Assembly (NCBI GenBank): GCA_963768085.1
Contig: CAVYGO010000003.1
Span: forward strand, 1,817,124 to 1,881,123
DNA from: Pukyongia sp963768085
GTDB taxonomy: Bacteria > Bacteroidota > Bacteroidia > Flavobacteriales > Flavobacteriaceae
DNA: 64,000 nucleotides
Direction of reading: 5' to 3'
A program made the position numbers and the translations under genes. Below the pieces are notes generated by a model. It saw nothing but the letters and a program-made list of their open reading frames with translations, had not been told where the DNA came from and searched no databases. Positions 52,063 through 60,568 of this stretch are shown here, one piece after another. Position 1 is the stretch's first letter. Each line of letters begins with the position of its first letter.

Positions 52063-52359
52063 ATGGCTACACTACAGCAACAAGCGAAAGGAAAGAAAGA
52101 CGGAGAGATACGATATCTTACTCCACTTAATATAGAGACCACTAAAGCGAAGAAATACTGTCGTTTTAAAAAATCCGGTATCAAGTATATCGATTACAAA
52201 GACCCGGATTTCCTGATGAAATTTGTAAATGAGCAAGGTAAGATCTTACCTCGCAGGCTAACAGGAACATCGCTGAAGTATCAGCGTAAGGTTGCCGTTG
52301 CAGTTAAAAGAGCACGTCACCTGGCCCTTATGCCTTATGTAGCCGATCTATTAAAATAA
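52063..52359 (+). CDS. rpsR: 30S ribosomal protein S18
   Basis: 98 aa. Family core YCRFKKSGIKYIDYKDPDF, ILPRRLTGTSLKYQRKVAVA and ARHLALMPYV. The N-terminus is longer than in enteric S18, as usual in Bacteroidota. It forms a heterodimer with S6 in the 30S platform. Confidence 0.98.
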   Translation: MATLQQQAKGKKDGEIRYLTPLNIETTKAKKYCRFKKSGIKYIDYKDPDFLMKFVNEQGKILPRRLTGTSLKYQRKVAVAVKRARHLALMPYVADLLK

Positions 52360-52374
52360 AAAGCAGACAGGATT

Positions 52375-52830
52375 ATGGAACTTATACTAAAAAAAGACGT
52401 AGATAACCTAGGATTTACAGACGACCTTGTAAAGGTTAAGAATGGTTACGGAAGAAACTTCCTTATCCCTCAGGGATTTGCGGTACTTGCCACTCCTTCT
52501 GCAAAGAAAGTATTGGCAGAAACTTTAAAGCAACGTGCCTATAAAGAGACGAAAGTCGTGGATGATGCAAAGGTAGAAGCTGAAAAGCTGAACGACATCG
52601 AAATTAAGATCAGTGCGAAAGCCGGTGAAGGTGATAAACTATTCGGTTCTGTGACCAATGCCGATCTTGCTGAAGCACTCGAAAAACACGATGTTTCTAT
52701 CGAGAAGAAATATATCAGTATTGCAGGTGGTGCTATCAAAAGAACCGGAAATTACGAAGCAACTATTCGTTTCCACAGAGACGTGGTTAGTAATTTCACC
52801 TTTGATGTGATCGCAGAAGCGAAAAAATAA
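52375..52830 (+). CDS. rplI: 50S ribosomal protein L9
   Basis: 151 aa. N-terminal rRNA-binding domain MELILKKDVDNLGFTDDLVK with GYGRNFLIPQGFA, a long connecting helix (about 40-75) and the C-terminal domain LFGSVTNADLAEAL. Last gene of the operon, followed by a strong terminator. Confidence 0.98.
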   Translation: MELILKKDVDNLGFTDDLVKVKNGYGRNFLIPQGFAVLATPSAKKVLAETLKQRAYKETKVVDDAKVEAEKLNDIEIKISAKAGEGDKLFGSVTNADLAEALEKHDVSIEKKYISIAGGAIKRTGNYEATIRFHRDVVSNFTFDVIAEAKK

Positions 52831-52858
52831 TTTTACTTAAAAGAGTAATAAAGGAAAG

Positions 52859-52886
52859 CACCTTCAGCAATGAAGGTGTTTTTTTT
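52859..52886 (+). terminator. intrinsic terminator of the rpsF operon
   Basis: CACCTTCA-GCAA-TGAAGGTG (52859-52866 and 52871-52878) followed by eight T. The end of the T run is also the TTTG of the next promoter. Confidence 0.95.
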
Positions 52887-52914
52887 GTTCTGAACTTGAT
52901 CGTCACTACCTTTG
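52884..52914 (+). promoter_or_regulatory. promoter of the DUF6495 gene, nested in the rplI terminator tail
   Basis: TTTG at 52884-52887 is made by the terminator T run; after 19 nt comes TACCTTTG at 52907-52914. Both boxes match the Bacteroidota consensus. Confidence 0.75.
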
Positions 52915-52944
52915 TACCAATCAAACTGCCAGCCTTTCCGTACA

Positions 52945-53421
52945 ATGAAATATATAAGACTCACCAAAGAACAATTCGAGGAATTGCATGAAGAATTTGC
53001 ACGCTTCCTCGCTACACAGTCCATCACTTCCGAAGAATGGAAAGATATTAAGGAGAAAAAACCCGAGGTCGCCGAGGCCGAACTGGATGTGTTCAGCGAT
53101 ATGGTATGGGAGGGTATATTGAACAATACCGAGTATCTCGAGAAGATCGATGCTCAGCAGTTATATCTCTTTAAAATTGAGGAAACCGAAATGAAACTTA
53201 TCGCTATCAAAGTAAACGATACTTCCAGGGATATTACCACGGATGAGGGGTTTCAATGGTTGCTGAAGAACTACCTGAATGAAGAAGTCGATTTCTTCGA
53301 GGCTGCCCAGGCTTTTTCAGAAGATAAGAACGAAGACATCTTCAACCTGTTGAAAATGGGTAGCGCGATCAGTAAAGGGGAGTGGTACCGGTATTTTCAC
53401 GAATTGCTTTATTCTGAATAG
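52945..53421 (+). CDS. DUF6495 family protein
   Basis: 158 aa from the ATG at 52945 (MKYIRLTKEQFEELHEEF), which lies 31 nt after the promoter -7 box; the longer frame from 52912 would overlap that box. Acidic, soluble, mostly helical with a small beta part. It is a conserved Flavobacteriaceae family without known function. Confidence 0.82.
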   Translation: MKYIRLTKEQFEELHEEFARFLATQSITSEEWKDIKEKKPEVAEAELDVFSDMVWEGILNNTEYLEKIDAQQLYLFKIEETEMKLIAIKVNDTSRDITTDEGFQWLLKNYLNEEVDFFEAAQAFSEDKNEDIFNLLKMGSAISKGEWYRYFHELLYSE

Positions 53422-53455
53422 TTTTTTTGTGGATTTGTTGATTCGTTGATTCGCT

Positions 53456-53612
53456 GCTGTCACTTCGACCCTTCGACAACCCTTCGGCACTTCGACAACC
53501 CTTCGGCTACGCTCTGGATAACAGCTCAGTGCGGCGCTCCGCTCTGGATAACAGCTCAGCGCATCGCTCCGCTCAGTGAGCATCGGGACCACTCGAACTG
53601 ACAAATCGGACT
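53456..53612. repeat. intergenic repeat cluster with REP-like end
   Basis: CTTCGACAACCCTTCGGC occurs twice (about 53472-53507), CGCTCTGGATAACAGCTCAG twice (about 53510-53560), and GGGACCACTCGAACTGACA at 53585-53603 is the right arm of the REP-like element. The CTGGATAACAGCTCAG unit recurs at about 56446 in the larger repeat field. Confidence 0.7.
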
Positions 53613-53614
53613 TC

Positions 53615-54862
53615 CTACTCGTACCGCAAACTCTCAATAGGATCCAGCCTTGCGGCTTTGGTGGCCGGATAAGAACCGGCTATAACAGCGGTGAGAAACG
53701 ATATGATGGTCGCACCAATAAGCGCTCCCCAGGGTAAGGAGAATTTAAATTCGAAGATAGCCGCAAAGGCGATTCCGGTCGCAATCCCAAGGATTATTCC
53801 CAGGATACTTCCCAGCTGACCAATAACAATAGTTTCGATAAAGAATTGCGTGGAAATGGTTTTACGTTTAGCCCCCATTGCCTTCCGTACCCCGATCTCC
53901 CGTGTACGTTCGGTAACCGAAACCAGCATGATATTCATAAGCGCAATAGAGGATCCCAGGATAGTAATGATACTGATGATCCATGCCGCAACAGACAAAA
54001 CGCCTGTGATCTCGGCAATCCGATTGATAAGGTCATCACTGCGCTCAAGGCCAAAATTATTTTCCTCTACAGGATTGAGTCCGCGAATATTCCGGAAGGT
54101 AACGATGGCATCATCCTGTGCTCCTGCCATCATAGCCTTATCGTCAACTTTCACACTCAGCGTATAATTAATATTTGGCGAAGTGAAAAGACTTCGAGCG
54201 ATCTTGATGGGTATTAAGACTTTGAGGTCCTGGTTATTTCCGAAGGTGGATCCCTTGGATTCCAGCAGTCCTACCACTTTGAATTTTACCCCCCGGATAC
54301 TAATGGTCTTATTAATAGGGTCATCGTTCTGGAAAAGTCCGTTTACAAAATCGGAACCGATCATACACACCTTATTATTATTTTCGATATCGAAATATGT
54401 GAAGTCACGTCCGCGATCTACCTTGGTTCCCGTATTGTCCAGGTAATGCTCATTGATACCATACACCTGAATATCGGGGTCGGTTTTTTCGTTCTCAAAT
54501 TTTATCTCTGCCGAACTTGTTCCCCGAAAGGAAATAGAAGTTTGCGCATAGGGATAATCGTATCGATCCAGGAATTCACTGGCATCGTTGTAATTGATTA
54601 CCGGGTTGATCTTCTGGGTTTCGCCTTGGTTTCCACGCTGAACCCGCACCCCAAACTCGTACCGCTGAATGTTGAATGTATTCGACCCCATAGATGCAAA
54701 ATCACTGGAAATCGTGTTCTCCAGAGCCTTCACAGCACTTAAAATCCCAACCAGCGCCCAGATGCCAATACCAATAATCACAATGGTTAGAATCGTTCGA
54801 AGTAACTGACTCCTAATAGAATCGAGCGCAATTCTTACATTTTCCCTGAAGAGTCCAAACAT
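53615..54862 (-). CDS. MacB/FtsX-type ABC transporter permease
   Basis: 415 aa. N-terminal transmembrane helix (about 20-42) after FRENVRIALDSIRSQLLRT, a large MacB periplasmic core domain (about 55-270), then the FtsX-type three-helix region with MLVSVTERTREIGVRKAMGA, the ATPase coupling segment. It belongs to tripartite efflux or lipoprotein-type mechanotransmission systems. No ATPase or adaptor gene is next to it, so the partners must be encoded elsewhere. Confidence 0.92.
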   Translation of the reverse strand: MFGLFRENVRIALDSIRSQLLRTILTIVIIGIGIWALVGILSAVKALENTISSDFASMGSNTFNIQRYEFGVRVQRGNQGETQKINPVINYNDASEFLDRYDYPYAQTSISFRGTSSAEIKFENEKTDPDIQVYGINEHYLDNTGTKVDRGRDFTYFDIENNNKVCMIGSDFVNGLFQNDDPINKTISIRGVKFKVVGLLESKGSTFGNNQDLKVLIPIKIARSLFTSPNINYTLSVKVDDKAMMAGAQDDAIVTFRNIRGLNPVEENNFGLERSDDLINRIAEITGVLSVAAWIISIITILGSSIALMNIMLVSVTERTREIGVRKAMGAKRKTISTQFFIETIVIGQLGSILGIILGIATGIAFAAIFEFKFSLPWGALIGATIISFLTAVIAGSYPATKAARLDPIESLRYE

Positions 54863-54958
54863 GCTTTTGGAGTTGTAGTTTGTAATTAGACTAAAAACTG
54901 CTTATAAAGTTACCATTAATTTTAAGATATTTGCAGCAGTTGTTTCGACATTACTACC

Positions 54959-55020
54959 CTTCGATACAATCCCGTGGCGTTTCGACTTCGCTCAACGTCC
55001 CACGGAATCACTCAGGGGAC
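54959..55020 (+). repeat. REP-like element, variant copy with an inserted hairpin tip
   Basis: TTCGATACAATCCCGTGG, then a 21-nt self-complementary tip (CGTT...AACG), then CCCACGGAATCACTCAGGG. The outer arms match the elements at 23036 and 60334, but the core is CCGTGG/CCACGG. It lies between the divergent permease and hisS genes. Confidence 0.65.
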
Positions 55021-55058
55021 CAACATACTAATATAACAACATATCAACATAGCAATCA

Positions 55059-56430
55059 GTGGCCACAAAACCCTCCATACCCAAAGGAACCCGCGATTTC
55101 AATCCGCAGGAAGTAATAAAGCGCAACTATATCTTCGATGTGATGCGCAAGGCTTTCAAACGCTATGGTTTTCAACCCATAGAAACGCCTTCCTTTGAGA
55201 ATAGTGAAACTCTTATGGGAAAATATGGGGAAGAAGGAGACCGGCTCATCTTTAAAATATTGAACAGCGGGGATTATCTGCGAAAGGTTAGTGATGAGGA
55301 ACTGAACCAAAAGGACAGTACGGCTATTACTCCAAAGATCTCCGATAAAGCCCTTCGCTACGACTTAACCGTTCCCTTCGCGCGTTACGTAGTGCAGCAC
55401 CAGAATGAGATCACCTTTCCGTTCAAACGCTACCAGATACAACCCGTATGGCGTGCCGACCGGCCTCAAAAAGGACGATTCAGAGAATTCTACCAATGTG
55501 ATGCCGATGTGGTAGGAAGCCGATCACTATGGCAGGAAGTAGAACTGGTGCAACTGTACGATTCGGTGTTTACCAATCTCCGACTTCGGAATGCGACGAT
55601 TAAAATGAACAACCGGAAGATCCTCAGCGGAATTGCGGAGGTGATAGGCGAGGAGGACAAGCTCATCGACTTCACCGTTGCTTTGGATAAATTGGATAAG
55701 ATAGGAGTTGAGAAGGTGAAGGAAGAAATGCGTACTAAAGGCATTTCCGATGCTGCCATCGGGAAATTAGGTCCGCTGTTTAACGTCTCAGGAACCGCTT
55801 CAGAAAAACTAAACAGCCTGAGATCGCTTTTGGCTTCTTCAGAAACCGGGATGAACGGAATTTCAGAAATGGAATTCATTGTGAATACCATAGAGGATCT
55901 CCAGTTAAAATCGGCGAAACTCGAAATAGACGTCACCCTGGCTCGCGGACTTAATTACTACACAGGCGCTATTTTCGAAGTAGCCGCACCTGCTGAAGTA
56001 AGTATGGGCAGTATAGGCGGTGGGGGCCGTTACGACGATCTTACCGGGATCTTCGGACTGAAAGACATGAGTGGGGTAGGGATCTCTTTCGGACTCGACC
56101 GTATATACCTGGTAATGGAAGAGCTTGGGCTATTCCCGGAAACCGTACTGGAAAGCACGAAGGCCCTCTTTGTGAATTTCGGAAACGAAGAAGCGATGTA
56201 TGCTATGCGCACGGTGAACGCCCTGCGTGAAGAAGGCATTGCGGTGGTTCTATATCCGGATGATGCCAAAATGGCTAAGCAAATGGGGTATGCAGATAAA
56301 CGCGGAATTCCCTTTGTGATCCTGGCAGGAGAAAGCGAGATTGCTATCCCGCACCTATACCCTTAAGAATATGAAAACCGGCGAGCAGCAGACGCTGGAT
56401 ATTGATCAATTGGTTAGTGTGTTGAAGTGA
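55059..56430 (+). CDS. hisS: histidyl-tRNA synthetase, frameshift near the C-terminus
   Basis: Class II synthetase that charges tRNA-His. Motif 1 region FETPSF-type (PIETPSFENSE), motif 2 RADRPQKGRFREFYQCDAD, the His-specific LARGLNYYTGAIFE and motif 3 GVGISFGLDRIYL are all intact. GTG at 55059 is the start. As sequenced the frame ends at 56366 (IAIPHLYP). With one base shifted near 56346-56358 it continues TLKNMKTGEQQTLDID to a stop at 56430, the normal end of the anticodon-binding domain. Because this enzyme is essential, the break is most likely a sequence error. Confidence 0.92.
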
Positions 56431-56968
56431 TTTGGTGGCTTCGCTCTGGATAACAGCTCAGCATGGCACTCCGCTCAGCCACCATTAATCTGTTTAGCAG
56501 GTTGTATTGGACCCTGAGTAATCCGCTGGATATGTGGCTTCGGTACTTCGACAAGCTCAGCATGGCACTCCGCTCAGCCACCATTAACTGAGCTCAGCCA
56601 CCTTTATTGGACCCTGAGCGGAGTCGAAGGGTCATGATCGTTCAGCACCATACAATTTGCACCTCGTTCTAATCGTCCGGCCACCTTTATTGGACCCTGA
56701 GTAATCCGCTGGATATGTGGCTTCGGTACTTCGACAGTGGCACTTCGCTCAGACCATACGGCCACCTTTATTGGACCCTGAGTAATCCGCCGGATATGTG
56801 GCTTCGGCTCCGCTCAGCCACCATTAACTGAGCTCAGCCACCTTTATTGGACCCTGAGTGATCGAAGGATCATGATCGTTCAGCACCATACAAGCTCAGC
56901 ATGGCACTCCGCTCAGCCACCATTAACTGACTCAGCCACCTTTATTGGACCCTGAGCGGAGTCGAAGG
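56431..56968. repeat. 538-nt field of shuffled intergenic repeats
   Basis: No gene was seen. TTGGACCCTGAG occurs six times (starting at about 56507, 56607, 56690, 56771, 56847 and 56945). After it come two kinds of continuation: TAATCCGC(T/C)GGATATGTGG, or a GGTCATGATCGTTCAGCACC type. CACTCCGCTCAGCCACCATTAA occurs three times in whole or part, and CTGAGCTCAGCCACC twice. The spacing is irregular (about 76-100 nt), so this is a mosaic of duplicated REP-like pieces, not a CRISPR array. Confidence 0.8.
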
Positions 56969-56969
56969 G

Positions 56970-57275
56970 TCATTTAAACCGTGAGTGTGTCCAGTTCTTA
57001 CATTCAGCTTCTTTATGCAATTCTGAAATATCACCTCGAATCAAAGCCTCCTTCTTTTTCCTGCTCCAGCCTTGAATTTGCTTTTCACGATAGAAGGCAT
57101 GATCAATTCTATCGAATTCTTCATAGTAAATTAATTCAACGGGAAGTCGTTTTGCAGTATGATTTGCACCGCTACCTATTGAATGTTCGACCATTCTTCT
57201 ATCAAGGTCTTTTGTGCTTCCACAATAGTATGAACCATCAGCACATAATAGAATGTACATAAATCCAATGGCCAT
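56970..57275 (-). CDS. GIY-YIG nuclease superfamily protein (UPF0213/YhbQ type)
   Basis: 101 aa from the ATG at 57275 (MAIGFMYILLCADGSYYCG); the longer frame from 57353 runs through the terminator. The GIY-YIG core is MYILLC...YYCGSTKDLDRRM, then Arg in RRMVEHSIGSG and the Glu in AFYREKQIQGWSRKKKEAL. Such small stand-alone domains are thought to act in DNA repair, but the role is unproven. It is flanked on one side by the repeat field and on the other by the ppdK terminator. Confidence 0.85.
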   Translation of the reverse strand: MAIGFMYILLCADGSYYCGSTKDLDRRMVEHSIGSGANHTAKRLPVELIYYEEFDRIDHAFYREKQIQGWSRKKKEALIRGDISELHKEAECKNWTHSRFK

Positions 57276-57314
57276 AATTTTAAGAAAATTAAACGGAGAG
57301 TGAGAGAAGTAAAA

Positions 57315-57350
57315 ATAAAAAAACCCTTCAACTATTGAAGGGTTTTTTTT
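57315..57350 (-). terminator. terminator of ppdK, symmetric
   Basis: AAAAAACCCTTCAA-CTA-TTGAAGGGTTTTTT. The A and T tails on both sides let it work in either direction. It follows the ppdK stop by 25 nt on the minus strand. Confidence 0.9.
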
Positions 57351-57374
57351 CATTATGAAACTTAACAGAATGCG

Positions 57375-60104
57375 TTAGCATCCAAACTTTATATTTGCCT
57401 GCGCCGCAGAGATCCTTGCAATAGGAACCCGGTACGGTGAACAGCTCACATAGTTCAGGCCTATACTACAGAAGAACTCAACCGAACTGGGATCGCCACC
57501 GTGTTCACCACAGATACCTACTTTAAGATCTGGTTTTACACTTCGTCCTTTGTCGGTCGCCATTTTTACCAGCTGACCAACACCTTCTCGGTCTATCACT
57601 TTAAAAGGATCTTCGTTTAGAATCCCTTTCTTCAGATAGATCGGCATGAACTTATCGGCATCATCCCTGGAATAACCATAGGTCATTTGCGTAAGGTCAT
57701 TGGTTCCAAAGGAGAAGAAATCGGCCTTCTCGGCTATCTTTTCTGCGATAACGGCAGCTCTTGGCACTTCTATCATTGTACCTACCAGATACTCTATCGT
57801 GTCTTTTCGCTCTTTAAAGATCTGTTCGGCAGTAGTGCGTATCACTTTTTCCTGGGCATCAAACTCGGTGACTGTTCCCACTAATGGGATCATGATCTCA
57901 GGTTTCACGGTAATGCCTTTCTTTTTCAGATTGAGTGCCGCTTCGATTATGGCTCTCGTTTGCATTTCGGTGATCTCGGGATAGGTGTTTCCCAATCGGC
58001 AACCTCTGTGTCCCAGCATAGGGTTGAACTCTTCGAGCTCCGCTACTTTGTTTTTCACCGCCATTAAGGAAATGTGCATTTCCTCGGCCAGTTCTTTCTG
58101 AGTAGCCAGCTGGTGAGGTACGAACTCATGCAATGGTGGGTCCAGCAAGCGGATAGTAACAGGTAGTCCGTCCATAGCTTCAAAGATTCCTTCAAAGTCT
58201 TCTCTTTGCATAGGCAGCAATCGTCTAAGGGCCCTGCGTCGGCCTTTTTCGTGAGGTGCCAGGATCATTTCCCTCATAACGATAATACGGTCTGCTTCGA
58301 AGAACATATGTTCAGTTCGGGTAAGACCAATACCTTCCGCACCGAATTCTCTGGCGAGCAATGCTTCTTTCGGCGTGTCGGCATTCGTACGTACTATCAC
58401 TTTAGAAAATTTATCGGACAGCTTCATCAGTTCGCCAAACTCACCACTTAATTCAGGATCTTTAGTGGCAACCTTTCCTTCTATGATATTACCGGTAGAA
58501 CCGTTAAGAGACAACCATTCTCCCTCGTGAAATTCCTTACCGTCTACTTTAAATTTTCGATTCTTATAATCGATCTTAAGCGCTCCAGCTCCCGAAATAC
58601 AGCATTTACCCATACCTCGTGCTACCACTGCAGCGTGGGAGGTCATACCGCCTCGAGCAGTAAGAATACCCCTTGCTTTGTTCATGCCTTCCAGGTCTTC
58701 CGGGGAAGTTTCCATACGTACCAGTATGGTATTTCTGAAACGATCTGCGTCTTCGGCAAAGAAAACGATCTGCCCGGTGGCGGCTCCCGGTGAGGCGGGT
58801 AACCCCTGCGCAATGATGTGCGCTTCTTTTATTGCTTTCGGATCGAAAACCGGGTGTAGTAATTCATCAAGTTTATAAGGTTCTATAAGAAGCATGGCTT
58901 GTTCTTCGTTGATCATCCCCTGATGCAGCAGATCCATTGCGATCTTCACCATAGCGGCTCCTGTTCGTTTACCGTTCCGGGTTTGAAGGATCCAAAGTTT
59001 ACCATCCTGGATGGTAAATTCCATATCCTGCATGTTGCGGTAGTGATCTTCCAGTTGTTGCTGGTAACCATTCAGCTCTTCATAGATCTCCGGCATTAAT
59101 TCTTCCAGGGAAGGATAATTGGCAGCGCGATCGGCTTCATCGATCTTGGCTAACATAGCCCAGCGTTCCGAACCTATCTTAGTGATCTGCTGAGGTGTGC
59201 GTACTCCGGACACCACATCTTCTCCCTGTGCATTAATAAGGTATTCCCCGTTAAACTGATCTTCCCCGGTTCCGGCGTCACGGGTAAAGCATACTCCGGT
59301 ACCCGAAGTATCTCCCATATTTCCGAAGACCATCGCCTGCACGTTTACCGCAGTACCCCAGTCGGCAGGATAGCCATGCATGCCTCTGTAGTACATGGCA
59401 CGGTTACCATTCCAGCTGTTGAAAACGGCAATAGCAGCACCCCACAGTTGTTCCCACGGATCGGTTGGGAAATCGAGGCCTCTTCGTTTTTTTACAATGT
59501 CTTTGAAGTCGTACACCAGGTCCTTAAGATCCTGAACCGAAAAATCCGTGTCATTGGTGATCTCCCGTTTGTCTTTCAGATGTTCAATAACCTCTTCGAA
59601 CGGATCCATATCGTCTTTAGATTCCGGTTTGAGTCCGAGGACCACGCTTCCGTACATCTGTATAAAGCGACGGTAGGAATCCCAGGCAAAGCGTTCATTG
59701 CCGGATTTTTCTGCGAGTCCTTCTACGGATACATCGTTCAGTCCCAGGTTGAGGACGGTATCCATCATTCCCGGCATGGAAACTCGTGCTCCGGAGCGTA
59801 CGGAAAGCAGTAGGGGGTCGGTATCGTTCCCGAATTTCGCACCCATGATCTTTTCTACGCTGGCCACGGCTTCGCGCAGGTCATTTTTAAGTAGCTCTTT
59901 TACGGCTTCTTCCCCCAGCTCGTTATATTCGGTACATACTTCGGTGCTAATGGTAAACCCCGGAGGAACAGGGATCCCAATGGCACTCATTTCGGCCAGG
60001 TTAGCGCCTTTCCCTCCCAGGAGGTTTTTCATGTCGCTGTTACCATCTGCGGAATTCGCTCCGAACTTAAAAATTCTGGTCTTTTTTGCTTCCATCACAT
60101 CCAT
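57375..60104 (-). CDS. ppdK: pyruvate, phosphate dikinase
   Basis: 909 aa from the ATG at 60104 (a GTG at 60113 and an ATG at 60095 are alternatives). Interconverts pyruvate, ATP and phosphate with PEP, AMP and PPi, serving gluconeogenesis or PPi-dependent glycolysis. The ATP-grasp domain begins LLGGKGANLAEMS; the phospho-His domain has GGMTSHAAVVARGMGKCC with His about 490; the PEP/pyruvate TIM barrel ends with FGTNDLTQMTYG and the catalytic Cys in GICGEHGG. The Thr of TSHAA, the site of regulatory phosphorylation in plants, is also present. Confidence 0.96.
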   Translation of the reverse strand: MDVMEAKKTRIFKFGANSADGNSDMKNLLGGKGANLAEMSAIGIPVPPGFTISTEVCTEYNELGEEAVKELLKNDLREAVASVEKIMGAKFGNDTDPLLLSVRSGARVSMPGMMDTVLNLGLNDVSVEGLAEKSGNERFAWDSYRRFIQMYGSVVLGLKPESKDDMDPFEEVIEHLKDKREITNDTDFSVQDLKDLVYDFKDIVKKRRGLDFPTDPWEQLWGAAIAVFNSWNGNRAMYYRGMHGYPADWGTAVNVQAMVFGNMGDTSGTGVCFTRDAGTGEDQFNGEYLINAQGEDVVSGVRTPQQITKIGSERWAMLAKIDEADRAANYPSLEELMPEIYEELNGYQQQLEDHYRNMQDMEFTIQDGKLWILQTRNGKRTGAAMVKIAMDLLHQGMINEEQAMLLIEPYKLDELLHPVFDPKAIKEAHIIAQGLPASPGAATGQIVFFAEDADRFRNTILVRMETSPEDLEGMNKARGILTARGGMTSHAAVVARGMGKCCISGAGALKIDYKNRKFKVDGKEFHEGEWLSLNGSTGNIIEGKVATKDPELSGEFGELMKLSDKFSKVIVRTNADTPKEALLAREFGAEGIGLTRTEHMFFEADRIIVMREMILAPHEKGRRRALRRLLPMQREDFEGIFEAMDGLPVTIRLLDPPLHEFVPHQLATQKELAEEMHISLMAVKNKVAELEEFNPMLGHRGCRLGNTYPEITEMQTRAIIEAALNLKKKGITVKPEIMIPLVGTVTEFDAQEKVIRTTAEQIFKERKDTIEYLVGTMIEVPRAAVIAEKIAEKADFFSFGTNDLTQMTYGYSRDDADKFMPIYLKKGILNEDPFKVIDREGVGQLVKMATDKGRSVKPDLKVGICGEHGGDPSSVEFFCSIGLNYVSCSPYRVPIARISAAQANIKFGC

Positions 60105-60139
60105 AATATTCACTTTGGTTGAACTAAGTATTTAAGATG

Positions 60140-60147
60140 CAAAATTA
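60140..60147 (-). promoter_or_regulatory. -7 box for ppdK
   Basis: On the minus strand the bases read TAATTTTG, an exact TAnnTTTG, 36 nt before the ATG at 60104. The -33 region is weak. Confidence 0.5.
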
Positions 60148-60333
60148 CGGCAGGGAACGGGGGTATTTCATGACCATTGTCATTTACTGGAAGATAGGAG
60201 AGGGAGTCAGAAGTTGAGAAGCTTAAATGAAGGATTCAGCATATATTCGAGATGTTTATACGTTTATGCGTTGATGTGTTTATGTGTTGATATATTTGGA
60301 ATTTGACCTTGAGATTTGTTTGCTATTTGAGGT
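60148..60333. other. intergenic sequence upstream of ppdK
   Basis: No gene was seen. It is AT-rich with short direct repeats of the kind ATGTGTTGAT/GTTTATACGTTTATG near 60250-60290. Together with the REP doublet it makes the 464-nt gap between ppdK and the next gene. Confidence 0.5.
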
Positions 60334-60425
60334 TGTCAGTTCGAGTGATCCCGCAAGGCGGGATTGTATCGAGAACCGAGTGATTGCTGGGTTTCGATAC
60401 ATCCACCAAGGGTGGACACTCAACC
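60334..60425. repeat. REP-like doublet in opposite orientation
   Basis: 60334-60377 reads TGTCAGTTCGAGTGATCCCG, then CAAGGCGGGATTGTATCGAGAACC: the reverse complement of the element at 23036-23080 with only a few changes. 60391-60425 is a diverged copy in plus orientation (TTTCGATACATCCACC, AAG, GGTGGACACTCAACC). Paired inverted copies are typical of BIME-like elements. Confidence 0.75.
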
Positions 60426-60568
60426 ACCAGCAAATTGTAGTTCTCCTGAGCTCGTCGAAGGGTCGAGAACTGGAGGTGAGAGGTGAGTATAGATGAATTC
60501 CTATTTCCACATATTCGCAGGAATACATGAAATAAACGAACAATCGCTTTTGCTTCATTTAACTTCCC

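Noticed and set aside
55059..56430. hisS as a pseudogene
   Set aside because: Catalytic motifs are intact and the reading continues after a one-base shift; an essential gene is unlikely to be dead.
56431..56968. CRISPR array
   Set aside because: Spacing is irregular and the intervals are themselves repeated; it is a mosaic of intergenic repeats.
59376..60135. Two 145-codon frames on the plus strand
   Set aside because: Both are shadows of ppdK, with no start signal or domain.
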